This document shows, piece after piece, positions 25,081 to 36,000 of a DNA stretch of 64,000 bases (the first letter of the stretch is position 1; every line of letters starts with the position of its first letter). The stretch covers positions 124,001 through 188,000 of the forward strand of contig MU863929.1 of assembly GCA_033296885.1 (NCBI GenBank), written 5' to 3'. This stretch comes from Triangularia verruculosa (lineage: Eukaryota > Ascomycota > Sordariomycetes > Sordariales > Podosporaceae). Below the pieces are notes generated by a model. That model had not been told where the DNA came from. It saw only the letters and a program-made list of their open reading frames with translations, and made no database searches. Made by a program: the position numbers and the translations under genes.

Positions 25081-25637
25081 TATGAATCCGAAAGATGATG
25101 GGTAATCGATAATTGAAACGATTGATCAAGGGTGATTGGAGCTGAATTATTGGAGGTAAGGTGAGTTAAAGGGACGCAGAGGGAAGTCGACAAGACTGGT
25201 TGAACGGGGAATATCTAGAAGACGGACGATAAATTGCCGGCAGGTCTTGTATCAACCCACCTTCCCGACAGATTACCGTGGCTCTTACCGCACCTGGCAA
25301 CCGCCAACACAGTAGGTAAAGGGCAGGAGGAGGAGGCGCCCCTTGGTACCCGAGGTAAATGATGACCGCTTGCCCTTCCATCCTCGATCAGCGTTTTGAC
25401 CACAATCTTGGGCGCTTGTCACTGGTTTTCAATTTTCTTGATTAATTTTATTTACCTTATCTATTAAGCTCGTTAAATGGATTTACACGAGTATGAGAAA
25501 AAGTAGCAGATTATCCTCGCCCTCCCTGGCGGCCTCCCTCTGCCCTCCTCCCTCTGCCCTCCAACTTTGCATGTCTATGACATGAGGTCGAAGGCTTGAA
25601 ACATGTCAAAGGCTCTTCCTTCAGAAGTGGGACTGCC
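25081..25637. other. Intergenic region upstream of the aldolase gene
   Basis: 557 bp between the F-box protein 3' end and the aldolase start, both on the minus strand. It should contain the aldolase promoter, expected to be strong. A purine/pyrimidine-biased stretch lies at 25525-25562 (on the + strand a CCTCCCTCTGCCCTC-type repeat). No open frame is credible. Confidence 0.6.
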
Positions 25638-27260
25638 CTAGACTAGCTTGGGAAGTCCTTTCAAATCAATGCAACAGTCTGTCTGGTATGTATGGTAGTG
25701 CATCCAGCAAGAAGTGTCTTTGCAATTAGGCCAGATATTTCCAAATTTGCGCGTGTCGTCGTCAAGCTGGTAAGAATCTGGGTCCAAAGAATGGAGCCAC
25801 TCATGGGGGGGCTTGATTCTAGCTTTCCCATCTTTTCCAAACCGCCGCCTGATCTGCCCAACAGAGCCAAGTATAGTGTCCTGGGAGTATTGGGTTATCA
25901 AACATCGCCGGTTGGGGTCTGTGGCAGCAGGCAGCCCGCATTTTTTAAGGGTGAGCACATGGTAGTTGGAAATTGTTTCCGAGTGTTTCTTGATGACGCC
26001 TTCAGAATCGCGATCAGTTGAGTTGAAGAGAGGGCATATGTCGTAGCCGCCTGCCTCTTCGCCTCGGGTGACGCTTTGCTGATGGTGATTTGATGCCGGA
26101 TCCTTCTTGCTGGCATCGCCGTCGTCCCATGTCAAGCATGTGCATTCCCGGGAGAAGCACCCCATCGCTGGGTGCTGTTTATACTGGGGCAGCTTCGATG
26201 ATGATCGAAGTTGAAGACAATGTAGGCCAGTATGAATATGGGTTTGGAACATGGCGCGTGCGTCCCGCGAGTCGAGGCGCCCTTCTGAGTTAAGAGTGAT
26301 AGCCGCATGCGCATCCCAGGATGTTTCAAGAACCAGGCATTGGTTCGCAACGCGCAGTACCATTGTGGGTGGACTGTAAGACCCTGACAAGCATGTCCGA
26401 TGCTGAGGATGGTCGCAAGTGATGATAGGTACGGCTCTCGGCTCATCTCTGCGGATCCCCGAGGAGTGTAGATCAACCACATGTTGCTCAATATCAATCC
26501 ACTTGACTGTTTTATGTTCACACAGCCTCAGCTTCCCCTCCCGCCCTATACAAAGACGTTCGCTGCCTTTCTTTTGCCTCTCGGTTGCTGAGAATGAACG
26601 GTGGGGGTGAATGGTATCGCAGCCTGAACAGTAGAGAGGTCCGATTCCCTTGACTCTATGTCCCTCAAACTTGCAGCCACTCCAGATAGGCTTATCGTAA
26701 GGGTGACGAGGTACAACTTCGCCAGCCCGAGTCATTCGGAGATCGCTCCGTGGCAGACACCTGGCACAAAGCAGGTCCTGGCGAAGGAAGTATTTGACCA
26801 TATTTTTGGCACTCTCCATCCCGTCGAGGGCCTCTTCTAAAAACCACTTGCCCCTGACACAACGACGGAGTGGCTCGCAGACTTGAGCCATACAGAAGAG
26901 AGCGGCCAAGTCTGCGGAAACTGTCGGGTCGAAGTACTCGATAATACAGAGAATGAGCTCTTCCGGAATTCTGTAGAGCGGGCTGTAGTCGCGATTGTGA
27001 AACTTGGCAATGACGAGAGGGTCTCTTGTATCTTGGAGAGTGGCTTTCGCCGGGACCTGCGGAGCGTCGATTTCTGGGTGACGCTGCTGGATCGCAGTGC
27101 TCTGTGATTGCTGTATTTTTATAGGTATCGGCTTCTTTTTGACAGTGGGAGTATCCACTGGTGAGCAACTTGAGCTTTTCTGAGATGGAGCCTGAGATGG
27201 AGCCGTGGTGTTTGGTTGGACGCCTTGTTGCGGCTTCGCTGCTTTCTCAGAGACCGCCAT
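25638..27260 (-). CDS. F-box domain protein, Cys-rich (hypothetical)
   Basis: Uninterrupted 540-aa frame starting at ATG 27260. Residues about 92-140 (YRIPEELILCIIEYFDP, then Leu-rich helices) look like an F-box, which would recruit Skp1 and make this a substrate adaptor of an SCF ubiquitin ligase. Further on are Cys pairs: CARC in the middle and YCSGCDTIHPHRSFS, a Cys-x2-Cys-x4-His arrangement seen in large families of fungal F-box-like proteins. Later come CFSRECTCL and a Cys-rich tail ending DCCIDLKGLPKLV. The N-terminal 90 residues are Ser/Pro/Gln-rich and disordered. There is no membrane segment or signal peptide. The substrate is unknown. The F-box assignment rests on pattern only and is moderately sure; that the frame is a gene is well supported by length and composition. 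Confidence 0.8.
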   Translation of the reverse strand: MAVSEKAAKPQQGVQPNTTAPSQAPSQKSSSCSPVDTPTVKKKPIPIKIQQSQSTAIQQRHPEIDAPQVPAKATLQDTRDPLVIAKFHNRDYSPLYRIPEELILCIIEYFDPTVSADLAALFCMAQVCEPLRRCVRGKWFLEEALDGMESAKNMVKYFLRQDLLCARCLPRSDLRMTRAGEVVPRHPYDKPIWSGCKFEGHRVKGIGPLYCSGCDTIHPHRSFSATERQKKGSERLCIGREGKLRLCEHKTVKWIDIEQHVVDLHSSGIRRDEPRAVPIITCDHPQHRTCLSGSYSPPTMVLRVANQCLVLETSWDAHAAITLNSEGRLDSRDARAMFQTHIHTGLHCLQLRSSSKLPQYKQHPAMGCFSRECTCLTWDDGDASKKDPASNHHQQSVTRGEEAGGYDICPLFNSTDRDSEGVIKKHSETISNYHVLTLKKCGLPAATDPNRRCLITQYSQDTILGSVGQIRRRFGKDGKARIKPPHEWLHSLDPDSYQLDDDTRKFGNIWPNCKDTSCWMHYHTYQTDCCIDLKGLPKLV

Positions 27261-27773
27261 CTTTCCAGCCAGATGTAAAGTTTGACATCACAAGGAGATA
27301 CAGGCTGTCATCAGGCCACTGATTATTGATGTTGCCTTCTGATAAGTTCATCAGCGCCTTGCTATTATGAGGTTTGGTTCATGTTATATCACCTACCTGG
27401 AATGAAAGAACACAACTGGAAAGCGGACGGGAGAAAGAGAGGAAAGGAAACATTTGGCTTGCTCCGGTTCAAATTTGGCTTTTTGTTCCCGCCCGGAATA
27501 GGCTTTGGCTCTAGCCCCAAGGCTTGCCAAAGTTTTCACTTCCAGCCATCATCGAGAGCCACCTCCGTCATATTGGCACTTTGGGTACGGGGGCAAGAGA
27601 ATTTATCACAGATCAGATACCTTTAAAGTACAGCCGACATGCCTTCAAGATAGCTCGAGAGTCTTTCCCTTTCTACTCCCGCCATAGTTGGGCAGCTTGC
27701 ACGGAAGTCAGGCAAAGCCGTACATCCAAAGCTGATGAAAGATATATAACACCTTGTTCCATCAAGAATCATT
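27261..27773. other. Intergenic region between F-box gene and 5S rRNA
   Basis: Promoter side of the F-box gene (minus strand) and 5' flank of the 5S gene. A TATATA stretch at about 27742-27747 is the probable Pol III TATA element. No credible protein frame. Confidence 0.6.
27742..27748 (+). promoter_or_regulatory. TATA element of the 5S rRNA gene
   Basis: ATATATA lies about 27-32 bases before the 5S start. Neurospora 5S genes need a TATA box near -29 in addition to internal control regions, so the spacing fits. The role is inferred from position. Confidence 0.6.
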
Positions 27774-27892
27774 ACATATGACCATATGCAGTAGAAAGCT
27801 CGGGATCCCGTCCGCTCTCCCCTAAATAAGCTACTGACAGCCGGACTAGTACTCAGGTGGGTGACCACTGGGGAATCCCTGGTGTTGTATGT
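27774..27892 (+). rRNA. 5S ribosomal RNA (dispersed copy)
   Basis: About 119 nt with the 5S layout. The 5' ACATATGAC pairs with the 3' GTTGTATGT to close helix I. The central segment has ATCCCGTCCGCTC and TAAATAAGC, and the internal promoter region includes GGTGGGTGACCAC and GAATCCC. Downstream T-runs (27892-27896 and beyond) serve as Pol III terminator. Some positions differ from the common filamentous ascomycete sequence (for example ATGCAGTAGAAAGCTCGG in helix II/loop B). It may therefore be a minor 5S type, as in Neurospora where 5S genes are scattered and heterogeneous, or an early pseudogene. Intact helix I, internal control region, TATA and terminator argue for function. Confidence 0.88.
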
Positions 27893-28454
27893 TTTTGCAT
27901 TTTTATCTTCATCTTTTTAGAGTTCTTGTAATGACACGGCCTCTCTGAAAAGGAGTTGCAACATTGGAATCTGGTTTGCGGCTCTGTCTGCTACAACTTG
28001 GCGTGTGCACCGTAGATAATCTTTTAGCACAGGTTTTATCTTGAGATAGTGGGAAGGTGGCCTGTCATTGGTGGGTGTCTTCACAGTGTGTAATTTCTGA
28101 ATAAAACACTGTGTGGTCGACCTGTGCATTTCAGACCTCACCCCAGCACCATGATCCCGTTAAACTCAGGTAAGGAAAGGTATTTCCAAGCCATCCACCT
28201 GTAACACATTAGGCTGGCTGATTTCACTGCAGGGCTGTATCAAGCTTTCTCGGGAGACCTGAAACCTAATTGTGTCGGTGGCCACAGCTACTTCTTGACT
28301 GAAAGTTTTTTGACTCACTCGGCAAGCACTCAACCCAACAGTCATTGTCAGTCTCATCCTTGACCAACGGAAAGAGCGACGGTGGGAAAGCACGAGCTGC
28401 ATCTTGATAGCAGATGGAATTACTTTACCCAACCGACAACCTTAATCCTGTTGG
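27893..28454. other. Intergenic region between 5S rRNA and CCA1
   Basis: 562 bp that begin with the 5S terminator T-runs and end at the CCA1 start. It presumably contains the CCA1 promoter; no coding frame is supported. Confidence 0.6.
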
Positions 28455-30329
28455 ATGCTCAATCGACTCGGCATTGCGCAGGGGTTCCAGAGGCTTTGTC
28501 ACAAACCTCAAGCGCTGGGCAGCGGTTTCTTTCTGATGAAGCGCAAGTACAGCGACAGCACAACAGAACATACTTCAGTTACTTCACAAGCCGCCAAACG
28601 ATACCGACCCTATACATTCAGAATGGTATCTTCAACCATCACCTTAACCGCCCAGGAGCAACAACTTCGAGACCTACTGGTCCAGGTCGCACGTCATATC
28701 GACGCCTCTCCAAACAATGACACCAACAAGGAACCTGTCATATTGCGGTGGGCTGGGGGCTGGGTGCGTGACAAGCTGCTCGGGATCGAGTCCCATGACA
28801 TTGACACGGCAATCAACAACTTGACCGGGGAGGCATTCGTTGGCAAACTGCGTGAATATGTGGACATTCCTGGCAACAAGCAGCTCCACAGGCTCCAAGA
28901 CTCAGACATTGGCCGCCTTCACACCGTAGCCCGGAACCCCGACAAGTCGAAGCACCTGGAGACGAGCACCATCAAGCTCTGTGGACTCGACGTTGACTTC
29001 GTAAACCTGTAGGTTTCCAGTTTATTCGCCGTTCCCGCTGTTCCTGTGCTCAGCTGGCGGCAGTTGGACCAGTAAAGACCCCGTCATGCTAACAGATTGG
29101 TAAAGGAGGATGGAGACATACACAGAAGATTCAAGAAACCCTACCGTGGAGTTTGGGACGGCTGAGGAGGATGCCCGGAGACGCGATGCTACTGTCAATG
29201 CTCTCTTTTACAACTTGGCGACAGGTGAGGTGGAGGACCTCGTTGGAGGTTTGCCGGATCTAGAGGCAGGGATAATCAGGACACCAATGGAGCCTCTCCA
29301 GACCTTCATGGACGATCCTCTGCGAGTATTGAGATTGGTCAGGTTCGCCAGTCGGCTGGGATTCAAGATCGACAAGGCAGCGGAGGTGGTCATGGCGGAT
29401 GAGAACGTGCTGAAAAATCTGAAGATCAAGATCAGCAGAGAGAGGATTGGTGTGGAGTTGGAGAAGATGCTCAAAGGCGAGTCGCTTGACAACCGTCTAC
29501 GAGAGATGATGACGAGCTAACACCATATCCAGGAAAACACCCTGTTGAGTCTCTGCGACTGATTAATAGGCTGGGGCTATACCATGCCGTCTTCACTGTC
29601 CCAGAGCGAACCGACATGCCAAAACCCGATATTTCCAAGTGGGACCGTGCATATGAATGCTTGCTTTTCCTCGAGAGCAACAACACTCCCGGGTCAATCT
29701 GGCAGTTGCTTGTCACCACAGAGGAAGCGAGATATTTCGCCTGGGCGCTGGCTACGCTGACGCCCTGGGAGCAGCTCCCAGATGATCCTCCTCTCAAGCC
29801 AGGAAAGGCAGCCTTTCCTCTTGCTACCCAAGCAGCTAGGGAAGGATTCAAGGCACCGAACAAGCTATCTGACGTGGTCACCGCGGCTCATCGGCACCGT
29901 CCTGCTATTCTGGAACTCAAGGCTATCGTTGAGAAGAAGACGGACGAAATGAAAGACAGGGCTAAGTTCGGGATGGCCATCAGAGAATGGGATGCGAGAG
30001 CTGTAGGGAGCTGGCGGTTGCAGGTGCTTTACTCCATCTTGGTCGATGTGGAACAGCGGACGGGGTCGGCCAAACAGGAAGAGGTTCTGCTAGAGTGGCA
30101 GGGGCTGTTGGATCACTTGGTCGAGCTTGACCTAATGCAGGTGGCCTCGCTCAAGCGCATTTGTGATGGAAAATATCTTTCCAAAGCACTCGGTGTTAGG
30201 CCCGGTGTCTGGACTGGAGCAGCGTTGAATGTGGTAATGCAGTGGCAGCTGAAAAACCCAGGGGTTGAAGATCCAGCAGGGGCCGTTGAAGAGGTGAACA
30301 AACGGCGGGAGGAGTTGGGCATCAAATAG
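28455..30329 (+). CDS. CCA1: tRNA nucleotidyltransferase (CCA-adding enzyme)
   Basis: Adds or repairs the 3'-terminal CCA of tRNAs in nucleus/cytosol and mitochondria. Exons are 28455-29008, 29106-29476 and 29533-30329, giving 573 aa. Motif A is GGWVRDKLLG (residues 101-110) followed by DID (Asp115 and Asp117, metal ligands). Next come VEFGTAEEDARRRDATVNALFYNL, the EDLVGG turn, and DPLRVLRLVRFASRLGF (the nucleotide-recognition region), then a helical C-terminal tRNA-binding part. Intron 1 (97 nt) uses donor GTAGGT, branch GCTAAC and acceptor AAAG. Intron 2 (56 nt) appears to be GC-AG: donor GCGAGT, branch GCTAAC, acceptor CCAG, restoring KMLKG|KHPVESL. In-frame ATGs at 28455, 28536 and 28623 could give mitochondrial and nuclear/cytosolic forms from one gene, as in yeast CCA1. 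The basic leader (first about 56 residues) supports this. The enzyme identity is firm. Confidence 0.94.
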
Positions 30330-30705
30330 GCAGGAAGAAGATAGAATTAAAAATGAGCATGAGCTTGAAATATTCTACCTTATGTTTCGTCTTCTTTCTT
30401 TATTAGTCGTGGACGGTCAGGTGCGTACTCTTGTTGTGTGCAATTGATGGAAGCCAATCCAATGGTACGACCCACCAGTGATTGAGGGGCACTATAATTA
30501 CAGCGCTCGTTGTCCCCCACTTCCATAGCCAGCGTGGAGGTCTTCATCCAATTTCACTCACAACAACCTTCAACCTTTGATGGACAACATCTCATCAACA
30601 TACCGCCACACACATCGATGAGCTCGAGTACTAGACTTTTGGTCATTTCATAACCCATGAAAAAACCGTCCACATATCTCATCCAAGGTCTACCTCATCA
30701 AACTC
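30330..30705. other. Short intergenic region CCA1-TTI2
   Basis: 376 bp between two plus-strand genes. It includes CCA1 3' UTR and the TTI2 promoter. A CACTATAATT sequence near 30490-30500 is the best TATA-like candidate. Nothing else recognised. Confidence 0.55.
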
Positions 30706-32622
30706 ATGTCCTGGTACAACAAGCTGCTTAATGCGGCACCTGCCTTGAGTGATGGGCCACAGTCATTCAAAGATGCAACTCACGCGCTGTCACACGGTAC
30801 GAATGCTTACGAGTAAACCTGTATGAGATCTCAGTAATAACTTGCGGTTGACTTATAGAGGTCCCAGCGTCTATCACGCTTGATGAGCTGCTTACAGGGG
30901 TGAATGAGACTGTCGCCTTGTCTGACAAAACGAAGCCCCAGGTGCCTGAGCCCACTATCTCAACATGAAGAGCAATGACTGACTTGTGAAAGCAGAACAC
31001 TAAGAGAGTACAAAAAGCTTTACTAGCTACGCTCACATGCCTGCAACAGCCAGACAAGATCCAAGAAAATGCCAGCGATCAAGACAAGGCATGGGAGCTC
31101 GCCAAAGTAATATCAACAGCGATTGCGCCTGTCCTGCCTGCTCTCAAAGAGGATACTGGCTTACCAGCGTGTTAGTTTGATTTACCTCCCACAGTCCTCA
31201 ATTATTCGCTCCGTTCAGGGCTAACTACCTAGGAACAGCCTTTGACGATGCCCTCTCCAACACGAGTAAAGCTCTCAACAACCATTGCAAAGCCACCGCG
31301 ACCCTTGGCCTCGAATGCCTCAAGGCCATTGACAATGTCTTCAACCCACACATCTTGGATGACGATACTGTCCTCACTCTCATCGCCTACTCCGATCCTG
31401 ACCAAAACTGGTCTGATAATCCTGCGAAAACCGCCAAGCTAGTCAACGACATCCTCAAGACTTACCCCTTCCCCAATAAAGCCGATTTCATCACTTCCAC
31501 GGTCCTCCAATCTTACCTCCGCCCCCTGTTCTCAAAATCCAAACCTTCTACTATCACATCCTCCGGCCGCAAAGCGGAATACCAAACCGACAACTCCCGA
31601 GAAGGCATCCCCGACGACACAGCCGCAACCAAACCATGGAAATTCACCGATCTTCGCTCCATCCCAGTCTTCTCATGGGCAGTAACAGAAGCAGACGTAC
31701 GTATTACTACCCTCAATCATCCTCTACCTAAACACAGCCACTAACCTTACAAAGGACGCCCTCATCAGCACCCACTGGCCCTCTTACATCCCCGTCCTTC
31801 TGACGCTCGTAGACGACTCCACCACCTCCATCCGCCAAACCGGCCTCACCATCTTAACCAACTTCCTCTTCAAAATCCCCGCCAAAACCCTCCAAGACAC
31901 CGGCCTGGGACAAGTCTTTGCCGACGCTGTGTTTCCAACCCTATCGTACCTCCCTTCCTTAACACCAGAGGACGAGTCCCTTCAGCTGTTGAAACCAGCG
32001 TATGAGGCCTTGCTAGTTTTGGCAGGGAAGCAGCCCACCACAGGGAACGCGAAAAATGCCATGCTGGATAAGCTGATAAGGGAGGGAATCTTCACGGGGT
32101 ACTTCCACGCGAAGAGCCATGTCAAGATTGTGGAGTTACTGTGCCGGGAGACGGTGGAGATATTGGGGGCGATGGGGGTGGGTGGTGTTAAGCATCTCAA
32201 GGTATCTTCCTCTTCTCTCTGTCCCCTGATATTTCGAAGCAACAAGCTGATGAGATAAGGATCTAATCCCCATGATCTCCGCCATATTAACCGACCCCTT
32301 CGCTTCAGCCGCGCCCTTGACTCTTTTGTCCGCCATCCAAGCCCTTCAGGCGGTGTTGAGGAACTGCTGGCCTAGACTTCTTCCGGGGTCGGTTTGGCAT
32401 GATGAGATTATCAATGCTCTTGTGTTGTGCTGGTTGAACTTGGACGAGCCAGCCAACAGTGACGACGGCGGTAGCGTCGATGAGATCCGGAAGGAGCTGG
32501 TCACCTCTGCCCAGGCCTTGTCTGCGATTGCAAAGACTGCTGGGACGGACCTCTCCGCGGAAGTTGCGCCTCTGGTGGCCAAGACGGCGTCTCTCGCTGG
32601 CTTGTTTTCCATGCCGAGCTGA
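30706..32622 (+). CDS. TTI2: TTI2, TELO2-TTI1-TTI2 complex subunit
   Basis: Helical-repeat protein of the TTT complex, which works with Hsp90/R2TP to fold and stabilise PIKK kinases (Tor, Mec1/ATR, Tel1/ATM). Six exons: 30706-30796, 30859-30941, 30996-31170, 31239-31696, 31755-32201 and 32260-32622, totalling 1617 nt and 538 aa. Every join keeps phase, and most introns have clear CTAAC or CTGAT-type branch points. The family signature is around the exon 4/5 junction: a segment ending SIPVFSWAVTEAD continues as DALISTHWPSYIPVLLTLVDD, then helices with RQTGLTILTNFL and HAKSHVKIVELLCRE. There is no catalytic motif, signal peptide or membrane segment. The N-terminal three small exons are assigned by phase and splice signals only, so the first 115 residues are less certain than the rest. 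Confidence 0.88.
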
Positions 32623-33084
32623 TTAGGCGCGGGTTTTGTGTGAGAGATATCCAAGTACCAATCTAGTATTTGCTCGAGGTGTGAAAGTTACTCAATGAAA
32701 AACTTCGAATATCGTTTACACAGCGTAAAAGCAGTTCCTAACAGATGAAAAATCACACGCGCTACTCATGTACGAAATCAAATCGTTTCAAATAGGTATC
32801 TCACGACTGTCATTACTGCATAAAACCATCCAACACCCCCCTTACTTCCCAACTCCAATCCTCTTCCTCAAACTCAATGGTGAAGGTAGTCCCCTCCTCG
32901 CCACCAGTACCACCCCCTTCGACGAAAACAACGTCTCCAACGACCGTATCTTCAAACCCATGCTTACAAGACTACTGCATCCCCCGGTCGCCCCTGTCGC
33001 ATCAATAGTAATACCACCAGCATCACCACCAGGAACCACCCCATCAACCCCATTGACCCCCTCCCCCTCCCCCACCGCCGGCTC
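32623..33084. other. Intergenic region between convergent TTI2 and FIG4
   Basis: 462 bp shared by two 3' UTRs. A plus-strand frame (32768-33088) ends in low-complexity Pro/Thr/Ser and overlaps the FIG4 stop; it is not credible. Confidence 0.6.
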
Positions 33085-36000
33085 CTAATCCAACGGCTGC
33101 TGTTTAAACAAACTCTTCCCCCTCAGCCACTTCCTATAGGCCTTGTACCTCTTCTTCTGCGCGTCCTCCTCCGTCACCGTCAGCGGGTTGTCCGCCACCG
33201 TCACCGTCTCCAAATACAGCTCCCTATCCTGCTCCTGCTCCTGCTCCTCCTCCTCGTTGTCCCTCCTCGGCAGCCCCAGCTTGTTCGGCCACGGCGACGA
33301 TATCGGCAGCCCCTCGTGCTGCCAGCTCCCATTCACATACTCCTGGTACTCCGGCTCAATCTCCGCCAGCGGGATCTCGCTCGACACCACGAGCGGCAGG
33401 TTCTGCGGGTGGGAAATGTACCGCGCGTAGTCCTCGGCTTCGACGGCGCTGACGGTGGGGTTTAGTGATTCTTGGACCACTTGAGTAAAGGTCCACTGGG
33501 CGGCGCGGGATTTTTCTAGGGCGGTTTGTTTGTTCTTAGCTTCGTCGCCGCTGTTGTTGTTGTTGTTGTTGGCGGCGCCGTGGGGGTGGTGGGAGGTGTC
33601 TTTCATTATCCCGTGGGTGGTGGTGTGTTTGTCTGCTTGGAGCCAGCGGTGGGAGAAGATGCCTTTGCTGCCGCTTCCTGTGGTGCTTGTTGGGGTTGGA
33701 CCGCTGCCGTTCCCGGCTTTTTCGTTGTTGGAGGATGTTTCTGCGTTGTCTGCCATGCGGACCATGTCGTGGGGTGCAACGATTGTGACTTCTTTTTTGG
33801 CCTTTTTCTTCTCTTGAGCTTCGCTGTCGCCTAGCTCTGTGCGCACCCGGAAGGGGCTGAGGTCGTACCGGCCGTCGAGTGTGGATTTAAAGGGGATATA
33901 TCTGAGGGTGGAGTTCATCTTGTAAGGGAACATCTTGACGAAGGAAGATAATGTAGACGGGCGGTAATACTCGAGCCAGTAGTCATCGTAGATCGACATT
34001 GGTTTGCTAGAATGCGGTGGTTTTCCTTTGACGGGCTCATATGGTGGCAGGACTCGCGGCTCCAAGAACTTTGGAGTGTACCAATGAATGTAATCTCTCT
34101 TTATTTTGTCAAGCCAAGTCCGGGGGTCCTCGTGGTGAAGATAATAGTCTGTTGCTAAATCCCAGAGCATTGGCTGTCCGTGGGTGAAGATGTAGTTACC
34201 AAGGAAAAGGTTGTATGCTTCTTGACGCTGGCCATCGAGGAAGGAGTTATTGTAGTACCGCTTGAAACTTTCTATCATGTCGCGGGAATGACTTGTCCAC
34301 TGGTTGATCTTTCGGTAGGTCTCCATCGTGTTGACAAGCTGTGAGCCGCCATACTGTACAGCTATGGTGTCGCCATGGTCATGGTACATGTGTGTAAACA
34401 AGTTGACGGCGTCAGTGTCGTAGCTGATGGACGTGTCTCCAAGGATGCCGAGGGCATGGAGCTGGTGGCCGAGGGCCCGTTTTCCAATGACGAACTGAGC
34501 TGCATTGGTTCTGTCTAGACAGTCGATGCAGTTGGTACGGGCCACACCGTTCTGGACGCGGATAGGAGATGTGTGCCCATCTCCGTTGTGGAAGAAGCCT
34601 GTCGTAATCAAGACATCTTCGGCAATTTCCTCGAGCGTCCCGATGACATCCTGATCGCGGCTTTTCGCCGCGCGGGACATGTCCCAGGCGCGGTGAATGA
34701 TCTTTTTGTCTGCTGGCAAGAACTGGTTGAGATAGTTGATGGCGCGCGTGTACTCTTCCAGCAGTTTGCTTTCTCTAGGCGTCCGCTCACGGGACTTGAC
34801 AAGATTGAGAGCGTAGATAGGAGCCCCATAGCGCTCGAATAGATTGTCAAAGTGCAAGGCAGCCGCACTGTAAAAGGGATCGACTAGATTCAGTTCGATT
34901 GGTGGTTTCGGAGTCACGCCTGTGTTGTCCTGTGTCCAGTGGAGAGGAATCGACCCACGGTGTTGAACATACGAAGTATAGGCTGGGTTGGCAAAGAACT
35001 TGGGTCCAGGTGCATGGAAAGAGGTCGTAAGAGCCTCGGATACAATCTGCTCAGTCTCTACATCATTTGCGACATATCCCAGATCGTTGGCGCCTCTTTT
35101 CAAGAAGCGGGCACCCGCGAAGTACCGACTGCGGCGGGCAATGACAGTGATATGAGCTGTCCTGCCATAGACCGAAACGGCGGCCTGGTCGATGTACCCG
35201 TGGATTATAGGGCGGCACCAGTCATATGGCGCGTTCAGGAGTTTCGCGACTGGCTGAAGTAAGTGGTTATTCCATACAAACATGGAGTTAAAGTCATCGT
35301 CAACCGCACAGGGGTGGCCATTGATTAGCGCAGCCCGCTCTCTGGTGATGTTATACTGCAATGTCCGCGTGATATCATATGAGTAGCTGTAGTAGAAGGA
35401 GCGCGTTAGGTCCAGGTTATTGAGGATACCCAGAAACCTCGATTCCTCTGTGTTGGTGTTTCGTTGATCCACCTTGAGGTTTGGCGATGTTAATGGAATG
35501 AGGTCAGTGCCGTCGATTTGATAAACGTAGTGGCCTCCTATCATGGCCACAGTACTCTTCTTCGTGATGAGGAGCATATACCATGGCCCAGTGAATTTGA
35601 TGAACCCTAGCAAACCCCATGTCGTACATCGTAGTCTCAGTCCACCAGTTCCTTTGTTGCCATCGTCAATCGTATCTAGTAGCTCGTTCATATCCTTCTG
35701 GGTATAGACAGCTTTGTCGTCGGTGATGCTCAGTTCTGACTCGTCATCATTGGTCCTGTCGATTTTGAGGATGCGATACCGCTTTTCGGTGACATCTCCG
35801 CCGACAATATAGAAGCGACTGGCCGTTTCGTACAAGCTGAACCTATGCATTTTGTGCAGCAACCTCGACCTGGGGCCAGCCCCGTCGCCACTCCCATATC
35901 CCATACGGGCCTCCTCATCTTCGTCGTCTTGGGCCATCGGTCCTACGCCTGGGCGTGACGATGCTGGGTCGGGACTCGATGTGCGTAAGAAGGGCCTCGC

